A stretch of 64,000 bases of DNA from Pseudoscleropodium purum (GCA_963969395.1 OZ017796.1:29626243-29690242), one strand, 5' to 3'. Shown: positions 49,269 through 61,640, counted from the first letter of the stretch. The notes: generated from the letters alone by a model not told the origin. Numbers and translations: made by a program.

Positions 49269-49350
49269 CTTGTTTGTGATTCCATATCACTATTTTGTTT
49301 CTTGCTTGTTTACGATTCCTCATCACTGTCTTGTTTCTGGCTTGTTTGTA
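49269..49350. repeat. Minisatellite, three units of about 36 bp
   Basis: Units begin gcttgttt at 49269, 49304 and 49340 and share gattcc-atcac-t-ttgtttct; the third is partial. It lies inside the dead hAT transposase. Confidence 0.7.
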
Positions 49351-50040
49351 ATCGATTGACTGAATGTAATATTCTTTATTTTTCATTGACTGATTATAAT
49401 ATTCCCTTGGTCAGTGGCTCTGCACAGAGATTGCTCAGTCACTTTGTGACAAATTGGACAGATAATTCCTTCAACAGGCCTTACTTGATGCATCTGGGAT
49501 TGTTCATCTCCAATACCAGAAACAAGAGGGTGCAGACAAGAGCTTCCCACAGCACTTATCAGTGCTGAAGAATTTTTATTGCCATTCGAAGCTGTTGAAT
49601 GGGGGCAGTACGGAGCTTGGGGGGGAAAGGCATACACCATGTCTAAAATGTTGTCTACTGCCAAGCTTGACAATCAACAAAGTCTCTTCAAGCTTACAAT
49701 GAAAGCTAATACCGATGCAGCGCTTGTACCCCCTTCCATGTCAATCCAATGTTTAAGCTATGGAGAAATCTCTCACAATCAAGGCACTTGGGTACTTTGA
49801 TCTCTGAATACTTTAAGGTCGCAGAGATGGACTATTGCATGGTGTTGGGTTCAATGGAGGACGAGAGGTGTTTTAGCACCTTGAAGTTTCTAAAATCTTG
49901 CCATCGTAATTGACTTGGCAAGCACTTGCCACTTGTGGTTCAAATGTTTGGACAGAAATTTTACACTCTAGACAACTTTTTGTACAAGGAGGCCATAGAA
50001 TGGTGAAGAAATGATTTCAAGAATGGTCGACATGGGGATG

Positions 50041-51879
50041 TGTAAGCTATAACAGTCGGAAAATTTATGAGTATCCTCCTCTATCCATGTGATTTAGTTT
50101 TCATGAAGTTTTGCTGGGTTTTGTTCTCAAATTTGAGGGCTTTCTTTGACAATCCAAGTTTATATTGACTTGCTAGGTGTATTTTGGGCTAGAGCTAGAG
50201 TCAAATTTGGATTGGAGTTGCAGCCTAATTCGGATTGGAGCTACAGATAGATTGTACAACATCGTTAAGGTTGGGAAGACATCATTAGCAGTTTTGACCT
50301 TGTTAACTCTAACTTTTTTTTGTATGTTTGTCTTGTGTACAGGTTCCACCAATGCTGCAAATGGACAGCCTTGCATGTTGCAAGTAGGATTCAAATCCCT
50401 AGTTGGTGCAAGTTCATTGTTTGTCTTATTTGCAATTTACACTCAATAGTTTTCAAATTATTCATATGTAACTTCAAATTCTAAATTACAAATATGTGGC
50501 TTGAAGCTTTTAGTTTGAATGTGTAGCTTAAAACTTTCAAGTTTAATTGTATGGCTGAAAGTTGAAGTTGCAATGTGTCAATTGTTCAATTGCCCATTCC
50601 CACTATCATGAAATTTGCAATGTGCATGTAAGATATTACTTTTATATTGGATAATTCAAAAAGTCGCAAATGTTCTTGTCTTCATTTTATTCCCTTATTC
50701 CCTTAGCAATTTCAACCACTCAAAAGAATAAGAAATAGCTTTCAATGCAATCCTAAAAATCCTCCATTGTTGCAATTTATCTTTTACCAAGGAAAAAAAA
50801 ATTATCCAAAATACTCACAATCAGCTATGCATCTAGCAGACTCTTCCTACCATGGTGATAGAATATTGCAGTCATAGCCCCCCATAGACATGCGGAAATA
50901 GCCTCCTAGAGAATTTAGTAAAACCTATTTTGAGATCACTAGTTCCCACGTAAGTTTAGTTGTTTACCAACACCAAAAAGCAGTTGCTTCTTTCATATTT
51001 TTGGCACCATTATATTTATTTTCTCAACTAGTAGGAGGGTGACGTGTGGCGCTATTTTTTGAAGAATGAATGTGATTTAACCCTAACAGTCAATGGACAA
51101 AACTTTACTTCGGATGTTCTTGTTGATAGTTGACATATTGTTGAACACAAGACATGAAAGTGGCTCATTAATTTGCCAAAAAAATAGTTGTCAAAGTGAA
51201 TTGAATATGATGGTTAAGTAATCCACCAAATGATCACACTCTAATAAATAATTTATCAAGCCTTGGCATCATGAGACATCATTTTTAATTTTTTACACAA
51301 TAGAAGAAAAAAAACATCCTTCTTACATGATTTATCGTTATGGATTTAATCCCTTCTTGCTTGAAGTACCAAATCCTATTGTTGACAAAATTTTGAAGTT
51401 AGATAAAACCTAATCAAGGTACTATTTTTAGTAGTTTATATTTTTTTTTAAATCTCTTTGAAGTCTTGTTTTAGCATTAGAAATTTGATTTTGAAAATGA
51501 TTGATTATGATTTTTCTATTTAAGATGTTGTGCAAGGGTGTCCATTGCAAATCTTGATTTTCTAGTGTTGAGGGTTTTTGGAATTGAGCCTCATACACAT
51601 TAGATCTTAGAGAAAAGATCAACTTCAAAATTCATTCAAAAAACTTGTAGAGTAGATTTTGAGAAGTCATTAATTGATTGGGGTTAATATGCATGTTATA
51701 TCCTTTAACCTCATCCTTTTGGTTGACCAATTTTTTAGATTTGATATCTGAAAAGAAGATTGAAAGATTAGCCTCAAATTACCTTTACAATTTTAACACC
51801 TTCATGATCAAACATTATAATCTTTTAATTTGTATGTGATGTTGTTGTGTTTTCTTTTCCATGTGATTTCTAACAAGTC
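50041..51879. other. AT-rich spacer DNA, no gene seen
   Basis: Only short frames. A small frame at 50177-50449 contains a hydrophobic stretch (LAVLTLLTLTFFCMFVLC) but has no family resemblance, and its paired minus-strand frame is equally open. Confidence 0.45.
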
Positions 51880-52553
51880 TAATTTAAAGTTGCAATTTTT
51901 GAAAATTGATAAAACTTATCAAAATGCAAGATGAGATGAAAGTTGTGAGGAATTCTAGTTTGTAGGTAGTTATGGATTTTCTACTCTTAAATAAACTTTG
52001 AAGTCTTTTATTTAACTTAATTTTCAAAAAAAAAAAAAGTAAAAACATAGGGGGTCGATTGTTTACTACAATATTACAACCATTGGGATTGGCATTTTTC
52101 AATTCCATGACTAAAGTCCTAACAATTTTATTAGTATTTTGAATCATACTCTACTTCTTTCTATATATGATTCTTTTCCTATATGTTGTACAATTTCAAA
52201 TGATTTGAATTTTTTTAAACATATAGCCAACTTGCTTTGAAGAATGAATCCAAAAAAGCACTATCATTTTAGACATTTTTTTATAAAAATGTGACCTTAT
52301 GAAGTGCAATTGTCTGGTTTTTCATAGGGCCTAAAAAATGACTTTTGTCAATTGAAACATTTTTATCTTGCAATTTGCACAATGGAAATTTTGGAAATTT
52401 TTTCCACATCTTTCCAAAGTATCTAGCATACTACAAGATCCTATAGTGATATGTGTCCAAAATAGTTTATTTCTAAAATTTGGTACTTGTATTAAAAATG
52501 GTAGTTTTGAAGTATTTTTGATGAAAACATGGTCAAAAGCCTTTAGGGATTAA
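51880..52553 (-). repeat. AT-rich TIR-type repeat family, copy E (reverse orientation)
   Basis: It has the same block order as copy B and ends in ggtcaaaagcctttagggattaa (52531-52553), a well-preserved family TIR. It lies 43-50 kb from the other copies, which shows the family is dispersed. Confidence 0.65.
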
Positions 52554-54760
52554 CAATGAAGTGGTCACTATTGCAAGACCATTTTTTTGCTCAATTTTTG
52601 GTCCCAAAAATACAAGACTTATTTCCATGCATGTGGAACATGGTTACCTTGAAAATAAACATTGCAAAAACATTGATGTCCTTGTAGTATTCTTTCACTT
52701 TCATGTTATAATATTCCAATCTATAACTTGGATTGAAATGAAACTTTGTAGAGATAATAAGGACTTGGCTTTTCACAAGATCCTATGGTTAATTTTGCCT
52801 AAAAATGATCCATCTTACTTTGAGCTTCAATTCTTTGTAACCTACAAAATCAAGATCAATCCAAAACACCTTTAAAATGGTCTCAAAATTTTAGAATTAA
52901 CAACATTACTCTTTTACACCAACAATAAATTACAAAATAGTTATTAGTGTGGATCAATACAATGTATAACAAATGATTTTTTCTATTGAATACATAAAAA
53001 TTTTGAAAAAAAAATCATTAAATTAGAAATCTTCAATCTTTTCTTGAAATGAAGGTAGAAGTTCAAGACTGTTCAATTGATTTCACTCTAGTGCATTGAG
53101 CATAAACTGAAATATAAAAACATTTTTTAAACTTTCAACCATATAAATTTGTACTAGAGTATTATAGAAATTTGTCAAAATAATTTTAGACCATTTGACC
53201 ACTTAGATTACAAGATTATAACATTTCAATTTAGAAAAAGTGAAATTTTGGGCCCTAATCAATAATGGCAGTATAGTTTGATTCAACTTTGTTGAGAAAC
53301 AGACACTATTCACTTTGGAAACTCAAACAATAGTGTCCTAGGTAGTTATGTTAGTTACTAGTATGCCAATTTTCAAAGGTAATGAAGGTGTCTAACATAC
53401 ACAAATTTTCTTGTATTGAGAGGATGTCCAAATAATGCAACTATGTGAGTAATATTTCAATTTTTTTAAACTCATTTTTGGGAAGAATCCATTTTACAAC
53501 AATAAACATAAATAATTCCTTTTCTTAATCAAGTCCCAATAGAAATAGAAAAAGAAAAACTCATGAATCTACACTAGACTTTGAGATAATGGTTCTAAAA
53601 TTGTTCTACTGCATTGAGTGAAAATTGGAATAAAAGTGATGTTTTTTTCAATTTCAATTATGATTTGTTGAATTAAACTACTACAAGAATGTGTGAGAAA
53701 AATTTCAGCCTATACGACTTCATAGATTGCAAGATATAAGCATTCAAAGTTAATAAAAAAATATTCTTAGCTTCTTTACTTGCTTGCCCAACAACTTGTC
53801 CCCCTCTTTTAGCACATTGCCCAAATTGCACCTAAACTTTCAAGCCCTCCAATTTTGATCTAGGCATCCAAGCAAGGAAAAAAAATTATATTTTCACAAA
53901 GATAAAAAAATTTCAATTTTCATCCATTCAAAAATGATTGTGCATGAACCTATACAAGCCTTCAAAAAGTTTCATAGGGACTTATTGTTCTTAAGGGGTT
54001 AAACTACTAAAATTTATAGTGGCTACATGATCATATTCTATTTGTAGTTTGTTTTTTGAGACATCCACTACAACTTCCAAAGCTCCTTGTAATCAACCTC
54101 TAAAATACTAGCAAGATGTTGCTAAAGTTTTAAGGTAGAAATACCTATTTTGGACAACCCCCTATTGTTGACAACAACTAGATGCAATACTCATTGAAAA
54201 AGATTCTTGGTTTGAACCTTCTCATCCATTCATCTCTCTTCTTTCTCGGTCTAAAGAGAAGTGCGATAGCTAACCACAATAGATGAGTCTATGAAACTAG
54301 AATGGGTTCATGTGCAAAATCCACTTTGACATTCAATAAAATATTTATTTTTGGAAAAAATTTTGGTTTTTTTTGGCATTCTTCCACAATCTTATTTTTG
54401 CACATCATCTAGTCTGAAATGCTTAAGTTATCTGAAATAGGTACTTCTACCGTACTTAGTTTTGGCATTGGGGACCAAATACACTAGAAAATTCAAAGAA
54501 AAATGTGGATGAAATCCGTCAATGAAAGGCATTTGAAAGAAAAGTGAACATACGATTCGCCAATTTTGGATGAAGTCAACTAATTTAACCCAATGATAGT
54601 TTGGATGAAACAACAGAAGCAATGAATGGTTGTTCCGACTCGGTACCTTCGGTCGCAGACGAAAACAGAATATGAAGTGAAGGCTGTACGAGCAAGCTAG
54701 TGGCCTGCGCCGTGATTAGAACCGGGAAAAGTCGGTATCGAGTTTTTCTTTATTCATCGT
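52554..54760. other. AT-rich spacer DNA with fragments of the repeat family, no gene seen
   Basis: Pieces near 53130-53270 and 53680-53760 (gattgcaagatataagcattc) resemble the middle of the AT-rich repeat family. No coding content is recognisable. The GC-richer right arm of the inverted duplication starts after about 54760. Confidence 0.45.
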
Positions 54761-55329
54761 ATTCCCTTGCTTGCCACCCAAGGCTGTTGCACTCAATCCG
54801 CCGACAGGAACAGTCCATCGGCATTTTCATGGAGTGAGCAATCTCTACAACAGCCGGCTAGGAAGAGCAAAAACGTAACCGAAGCGAGCGGGCAGAGCGA
54901 AATGAGAGAGAAGAAGCCGCTGCGTCGCCGGGACATCGCGAATCGGGGCACGAGAATTCGGCAAATGCGGGCAGAACGGAAGAAAGAGAAGTGCACTGTC
55001 TTGTGGAGGAAGGCAAGGTGGTGAGAATCTTCTGGGAACGAGGAGCGGCTTTGATTCATGGGCACAGAGTTTCGAATACTCGGTCGCTGGTGCTGTTGGT
55101 TTCTGCAACAATCTGTTGTAACTGACCTCAGGCTCTCAGGCACTCAGGTTCCATTTGGGTTGCTAGGGATTAATCACGATTCTTGCACGGAGGTTCGTCG
55201 CGATCTACCTTGGTTGCTGTTGCCCGCGAGAGCAGAATCGGATTTGCTGTTGCCGTTGCAGTGGAGATGGCTTCCATTGAGGAATTGCTTCTGTTGGTGT
55301 GAGTGGGAATTTTTGAGCCGCGGCAAGAT

Positions 55330-55338
55330 TTAGGGTTT
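55330..55338 (+). promoter_or_regulatory. Telo-box in the SPT16 copy 2 leader
   Basis: TTAGGGTTT in the leader, 35-43 bp upstream of the ATG at 55373, at the same distance as in copy 1. Upstream of this site the two promoters differ, so the two genes may be expressed differently. Confidence 0.6.
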
Positions 55339-55372
55339 GGGGGGTCTCGAGGCGTCCAAGCTTGGGAGCACC

Positions 55373-58300
55373 ATGGCGGAACGCAACGGGGACGGGAAAG
55401 GCGGGGGCGGGGTGCAGATCAACTTGGAGTCGTACGGCAAGCGATTGAAGCTGCTGAACAACAAGTGGAAGGAGCACAAGAAGGAGATGTGGGGAGGTGC
55501 GGACGCCATCGCCGTGGTCACACCTCCCGCGTCCGAGGATCTGCGGTACCTGAAGTCGACCGCATTGCACATCTGGCTGCTGGGGTACGAGTTTCCGGAG
55601 ACGGTGATGGTGTTCATGCCTGGCGCGCTGCACTTCGTGTGCAGCTCGAAGAAGGCGGGTCACCTGGAGGACTTGCAGAAGTCTTCGAAGATGCTGACGG
55701 GCGTGGACATTCACATTCACGTGAAGGAGCGGAAGCAGGACGGCAGCTCGCAGATGAGCGCGGTTCTGGAGTCCGTGAAGGGTTCGAGCAAGAGCAAGAG
55801 CCCGGTGATCGGCGTGCTTTCTCGCGAGGCGACTGAGGGCCCGCTGATGGAGAAGTGGGCGGAGTGCTTGTCCGGTTCGGGTTCTGCCACGGTGGACGTT
55901 TCGGGTGGCTTTTCTGAGATTTTCGCCGTGAAGGACGAGGTAATTGGTGTGCCTGGAAGTTTCGGAAGTCTTCGTGGGACACCATTTTGAGAGTTTTAGG
56001 ATCGGGGCACTGAGTGGGTGATGGAGGGGTTTCGGTGGGCGAATGCTGGTGCCGTTGGGGATGTCCTTTGCAATGTTGGTCACCCCCCTCCTAGCTGCGC
56101 CTCACCGTCTGTTTCCCTGCGTCTCGTTGGGTTGTGTGTGCATCTCTGGCTGCATAGCCGTGGTGTTTCCGGACGTTCGGTGTTGAGTCGCAGCGGAGCG
56201 TGTGTGTTTCTGTTTTCTCACCCATGTGCGTGTTGAATTGTGTTTGTACGTTCGTCAGGAGGAGCTTTCGAACATCAAGAATGCCTCCCAATTGAGCGCC
56301 GCGGTGCTGAAACTTTTCGTGGTTCCGAAGCTGGAAGTGATCATCGACGAGGAGAAGAAGGTGACGCACGCGGAGCTGATGGAGAACACGGAGAACGTGA
56401 TCACGAACCCTGGCAAGTATGTGAAGTTGAAGGCGGAGGACGTGGACATCTGCTACCCTCCCGTTTTCCAGAGCGGGGGGATCTTTGATCTGAAGCCGAG
56501 CGCGGTGAGCAACGAGGAGCCTCTGTATTACGACGCGCTGGGAGTGATTCTTTGTGCGATCGGTGCCCGTTTCCGTTCGTACTGTTCGAACGTGGCTCGT
56601 TCGATCATGATCGACGCGGACAAGACTCAGGAGAAGGCTTACAAGATTCTTCTGAAAGCTCACGAGGCTGCGATCGGCGCTTTGCGTCCTGGCAATGCGA
56701 TGTCTGCTGCGTACAAGGCCGCTTACGCTGTGGTGGAGTCCGGAGGCTCCGAGTTTCTGCCTTACTTCACGAAGAACGCTGGTACGGGGATCGGGATCGA
56801 GTTTCGTGAGTCGGGTCTGACTCTGAACGTCAAGAACGATCGCGTGATCCGCGCGGGGATGGTGTTCAACGTGTCTCTGGGTTTCCACAACTTGTCTACT
56901 GAGTCTCGTCATCCGAAGTCGAAGACTTTTTCTCTGCTGCTTGCGGACACTGCGATCGTGTTGGAGAAGGGCGCTCCCGAGGTGCCTACGCTGAAGTGTT
57001 CTAAGACTTACACGGACATCGCCTACTCGTTCAAGGACGACGAGGAAGAGGAGGAGGTGAAGGTGGAATCGAAGGTGAAGGTGAAGTCTGAGCCGAATGG
57101 TTCGAGCGAGCCGGCGGTGCGCATGGCGACACTTCGATCGGACAATCAGGAGATGACGAAAGAGGAGGTGCTTTTTCTTGCCGTGAACTGTGTTTATTTT
57201 GGTGCTTTTTGGAGTGTTTTTTGGTTGTTGAGATTTTTCTGTTTAAGACTTGTGAGAGGGATTGCGAGTATGGGTGCGATTGTTGGGTGATTTTAGCGTG
57301 GTCCGTCTGGGTGTATTGTGAGGATTTTATGGTCTTCCGCTGTGCTTCGGTCCTTTTTTTTGTGCCTGGATGTTATGTTTGACGAGTTTTTTTTTTCTTG
57401 CGTGTGTTTTCGTGTCACAGCAACGCCGTCAGCACCAAGCCGAGTTAGCGCGTCAGAAGAACGAGGAGACCGCCCGGAGGCTCGCGTCTGGAGGTTTGGG
57501 TTCCGGTGAGGGTCAAGGTCCGAACAAGTCCACTGGTGACATCGTGGCGTACCGAAACGTGGACGACATCCCCGCTCGGGAGCTGAAGATTCACGTAAGT
57601 GGAAACCGCAGTGACGATTCTTTTTCGAGGTTTGTGGATCATAGCAGAGTGATGTCTGCAGTGGGGTCGTTTCTGATGGTGTCTGGGGATGTTTGTTGGG
57701 ATTGGGCTCATGCTTGGTCGTCGTGCATGAGAAAAGGTGACTTTTCTGACTTGCTTGTTCGTGGGTGCAGGTGGATCAGAAGAACGAAGCCGTTTTGCTC
57801 CCCATTTACGGTTTGTTGGTGCCTTTCCACATCGCCACCGTGAAGAGCGTGACGAGTCAACAGGATGGCGGTCATTCTTACATCCGGATCATCTTCAACG
57901 TTCCCGGAGCGGGTTTCGGTCCGAACGACGTCCCGACGAAGAAGTTTCCGGCTTCTATTTACGTGAAGGAGGTTTCTTTCCGTTCGAACGACACCCGTCA
58001 TTCTTACCAGGTGGTGCAGCTGATCAAGACTCTTCGTCGTCAGGTGGCTCAGCGTGAGTCGGAACGCGCGGAGCGTGCCACTCTGGTGACCCAAGAGCGT
58101 CTCCAGACCGCGAAGGGCCGACCCATCAGGTCCGGTGTGGGCCGTGGGATGTGGATGGAAGTTCTTTTTTGTGTTTTGGGGAGTGGATTTGCTCTTGTTT
58201 TGTGGGCATATGGGTTCCAGTTGCGAAGGCGGACCACTCTGGAGCGGGTTTCAAGTCCTCTGTTTCGAGTTGGTTTTTGTTGGGGACGTTTTTCGAGTCT

Positions 58301-60556
58301 TTCGTTGCAGAGGTGTGATCGTTTTGCAGTGAGAGAGGAACGGGGCTGAAGGCAGTTCGAAGGTGCACATGACCGGGGGTGAAACAGCGCTTTGTTGATG
58401 TTTGGGTTTTTTGGGACTTGCGTGATCGTGGACCGATGTGTGTGGTTCTTTGGGGAGCCATTGTGGAGGAAGCACACATCCTGTCGTGCAATTGGGTCCG
58501 GTTGGATTTTGTGGCATTGTAGCCTGTGGAAATGAATCTGATTGGGCTTGCGGTTGTGTGAGTCAGGTTGTCCGATCTCTGGATCCGCCCTGCGTTTGGG
58601 GGTCGTGGTAGGAAAATGAGCGGTACGTTGGAGGCTCATACGAACGGTCTCCGTTACTCGACGATGCGTCAGGAAGAGAGAGTGGATGTGATGTACCGCA
58701 ACATCAAGCACGCGTTTTTCCAGCCCGCGGAGAAGGAGATGATCACGCTGGTGCACTTCCACTTGCATAACTACATCATGGTGGGGACGAAGAAAACGAA
58801 GGACGTGCAATTTTATGTGGAGGTACGTGCGCGGGTTCGGTTCTGCGTCAGGAAGTTTTTTTCGTAGTTGATGGGGATTTTAATGGTTTCTGTTTCCAGT
58901 TCACTACTGGTGACGCCGGGTGTTGGTGTCTGTGATGCTTGTCTGGGAGTGCATTAAGTTTGGGTATGTGTGATGAGCGTCGTTGTCCCGGTGTTGAACC
59001 TTGTTCCTGTAGATAGTTGTATCGTGAGGGACTGTGGATTTGGGTCTGATGAGTGTGCTGTGCGGCGGAGTGTTGGAATGTAGGGTTGATTTTTGAGTTG
59101 GCGTTGTGCACAGGTGATGGAGGTGGTTCAGACGCTGGGGGGCAACCGTCGTTCGATGATGGACCCGGACGAGATCGAGGAAGAGCAGCAGGAGAGAGAC
59201 CGTCGCAACAAGATCAACAAGGAGTTCGAAGCGTTCGTGAAGCGTATGGCGGAGCTGTGGGACCAGCCGCCGTGGCGTGAGCTGGACCTGGAGTTCGACA
59301 TTCCTTTCCGAGAGCTGGGTTTCCACGGTGTGCCGAACAAGTCGTCGGCGTTCATCGTGCCGACGGTGAACTGCCTTGTGGAGCTGATCGAGACTCCGTT
59401 TCTGGTGGTGAGCCTGAACGACATCGAGATCGTGAACCTGGAGCGCGTGGGTTTAGGTCAGAAGGCGTTCGACATGGCGATCGTGTTCAAGGACTTCAAG
59501 CGCGACATTTTGCGAATCGACGCGATCCCTTCGACCTCTCTGGACGGCATCAAGGAATGGCTGAACTCGATGAACATCAAGTACTACGAGAGCCGTATGA
59601 ATCTGAACTGGCGTCCCATTTTGAAGACAATTCTGGAGGTGAGGTCCCGGTTGTTGCGGTGTTATGGACTTGTGCGTGAGATGTGAGGCTTTGGGAATCC
59701 TTGTGCACCGGATTGGTGTTTGGTCGTAGATTATTAAGTTGTGAAAGTCCCTCATCAGGAGGAATGTATGAGACTAGACCTGGGAGTGTGAAGTGGTTGC
59801 TAGGTATTGCATGGGGGGATGCGTCACCGACTGGTTTCATGAACTCATTTTGATGTTTCAAGAGATGTGATTGGTCTGTTCTTTTTCGCATCCACGACGT
59901 GGTGAGAACGTGTGCTTTTTTCCGGATATGGGAGTTGACGTGGGAGGGTTCATGTGCTTGGACTGTAATGGTGGTGCTAATGGGAAAGCTTGTGGTTGTT
60001 GATCCCGCAGGACCCGGACAAGTTCATTGAGGACGGTGGGTGGGAGATACTGAACATGGAGGCCAGTGATTCGGACTCGGAGAAGTCGGAAGAATCCGAC
60101 GAGGGTTATGAACCATCTGACATAGAAGTGGTTTCGGAGTCGGAAGACGATGACTCCGACGACGAATCGGTGGTGGAGTCCGATGACGACGAGGTGTGTG
60201 TTTGGATGAGCTCATGCAAGATCGGAGCGACGAGTGGATTGTTTTTGTGGGAACTTCATTTTGGTTTTGGTGGTGGGCGTGGTGTGAGGAACAGGTGTGA
60301 GTTTAGAAAGTGCTAAACATGATTGGGTATTTGTTTGTTTCAGGAAGAGGAGGCGGAGGACAGCGAGGAGGAGGAAGGTCTGACTTGGGACCAACTGGAA
60401 GAGAAGGCGAAGCGCGAGGACAAGATGAACGGCGAGGAAGAGGACAGCGAGGACGAGCGGCATCGGAATCGGAAGAAGGTGGCTGGCAAGAGCAGGATGC
60501 CGGATCCTCGAGACTCGAAACGCGGCATGCCCAACAAGAGGCCAAAAATGAGGTGA
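55373..60556 (+). CDS. SPT16: FACT complex subunit SPT16, copy 2
   Basis: Head-to-head with copy 1, their ATGs 9.8 kb apart. Exons: 55373-55939, 56259-57167, 57421-57594, 57771-58129, 58567-58822, 59114-59638, 60011-60193, 60344-60556; all are GT-AG and in phase, giving 1061 residues. The N-terminal aminopeptidase-like domain (exons 1-2), middle domain (exons 3-6), acidic tail and basic C-terminus (RGMPNKRPKMR) are all present. Exons 1-6 translate identically to copy 1. Exon 7 differs by conservative changes (GGWEILNM for GGWEFLNM, EPSDIEVV for EPSDVEVV), and exon 8 encodes the same residues. Introns 6 and 7 differ from copy 1. Both copies look functional, and neither shows a stop or frameshift. 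Confidence 0.95.
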
Positions 60557-61010
60557 CGTGAATTTAGAGTCGACGTGAGTCATCGACGTGCACGATTTCG
60601 ACTTCGTTGCTGCCCCCTGGGCAACTGATATCGAGGTTTTTTTAGCCCTTGAGAGAGGAGCAGGTATGGTAGTCGAGTATTTCTTATTCGTATCTGGACG
60701 GAGCTGAGAGACACTCCGCATACCCTGATGCTTACATTCCTCATTTTGAGGCTTTGTTTTTGTGCTTGGCGATGCGCTCCAAGGCACAAGAGGGCATGCG
60801 GAATAGAGTTTTGCCTGACGAAGCCATGGAGTTCGTTATTGGGAGACGCAGGTAGTTGTAGTTGGAACTGAGTAGTGGAGTTCCTCTATGTTAATATACA
60901 GTACAGAAGAGCGAGAGTGAGAAAGGGAGAGTGAGATCGAGAGGATGTTACCTTTTATTTGACCATCCGTGGAGCTTCACTTTCGGTGACGGGCGTCCGC
61001 GAGTGGGCTT
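60557..61010. other. 3' flank of SPT16 copy 2
   Basis: Homologous to 39970-40428 but with substitutions and indels, as expected for untranslated sequence. A frame readable in the copy 1 flank (40183-40392, minus) is frameshifted and interrupted here, so it is not a conserved gene. Confidence 0.6.
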
Positions 61011-61469
61011 CGTGAGTGGATTGCACTGCACTGGTTTATTCAATTAGTGCGTGTGACACTGATGTACAGTACATGATTCGCTAGTTGTAGTATACTTAAA
61101 TTTGAATGATGACGCCCTTTTTACCATTGCCGTGTAACGTTATGAAGATGGAAATATGTGGAATTACCGTTTTGAAGAGAACAGAATCATGTATTTATTC
61201 AGGACGTTCGGATAATGTAGCTGTTGACTTGCGGCGACTGTGGATAATGCTTTGCATGCTGATTTTATTCAGTTGTGATTAGAAAACCCCATTGTGGAAT
61301 TTGGACCTTTTGGGCATTGCACATAGTCTATTTAGACTTATCGGGCTAAAGGACAATTGTCCCCCGTACTGGCATTTGAAAATTTGGGCAAGTCACCTTG
61401 AAGTTGATTTTGAATGGCTTGTTTCAAAATTTTGACACTGGGTGTAGACATGTACCCCATTTGAGAGAA
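61011..61469. other. Mixed AT-rich DNA, no gene seen
   Basis: Short frames only, no recognisable element ends. Confidence 0.5.
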
Positions 61470-61635
61470 TAATTTTTTTATATTTTGGGTGCCTAAATCA
61501 ATATTGAAAATTGGGTAAGATGAAGGACTTCAAAGTTTTTAGAGTAGGGAATTCATAATTGCCCGCAAACAAAAAATCTTCATAACTTTTGACTCATTGA
61601 TTAAAATGGAATGATTAAAAGCTTTTCACATATAC

Positions 61636-61640
<5 letters not shown>
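61470..61640 (+). repeat. AT-rich TIR-type repeat family, partial copy F
   Basis: It contains the family blocks aaggacttcaaagttttt, agagtagggaattc and aatggaatgattaaaagctttt in plus orientation, then runs directly into a (TA)n tract. Confidence 0.6.

Larger units (their letters stand above)
47502..50040 (+). pseudogene. Dead hAT-superfamily transposase in the inverted-repeat spacer
   Basis: A decayed plus-strand coding sequence can be followed from MPKRKKVAPSTYHAAMASS (47502). It continues through TWVKGEFNNQGDLIGVV, KVMVLKVDNLKKHRGKR, NLEGELKRKGVQFSTFFHVL, LPRKHWC...WEMSKHIHE, ILSINVDEV, FRVDNVSTFQGPKKGV, CTSHRIDLV and EYTTLLVKMGLD. Near the C-terminus it reads LISEYFKVAEMDYCMVLGSMEDERCFSTLKFLKSCHRN, which matches the hAT dimerisation region (E-ERxFS-LKFLK). 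CTSHRID corresponds to the C-x-AHR motif of hAT-type transposases. Frameshifts near 47930-47975 and 48520-48530, and many in-frame stops (for example after VMDN at about 48160), kill it. Element ends were not located. Confidence 0.8.
54885..61010 (+). repeat. Right arm of the SPT16 inverted duplication
   Basis: Counterpart of about 39970-46105 in opposite orientation. The 5' flank (54885-55328) and the part after 59702 align with visible substitutions and small indels (the coordinate sum moves from 100968 to 100987 by exon 7). The interval between appears identical to the left arm. Confidence 0.9.

Noticed and set aside
39970..61010. Inverted SPT16 arms as a pure assembly error
   Set aside because: The 5' and 3' flanks, introns 6-7 and parts of exon 7 differ between arms, so two real loci must exist. 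Identity of the central tract alone could still hide consensus collapse.
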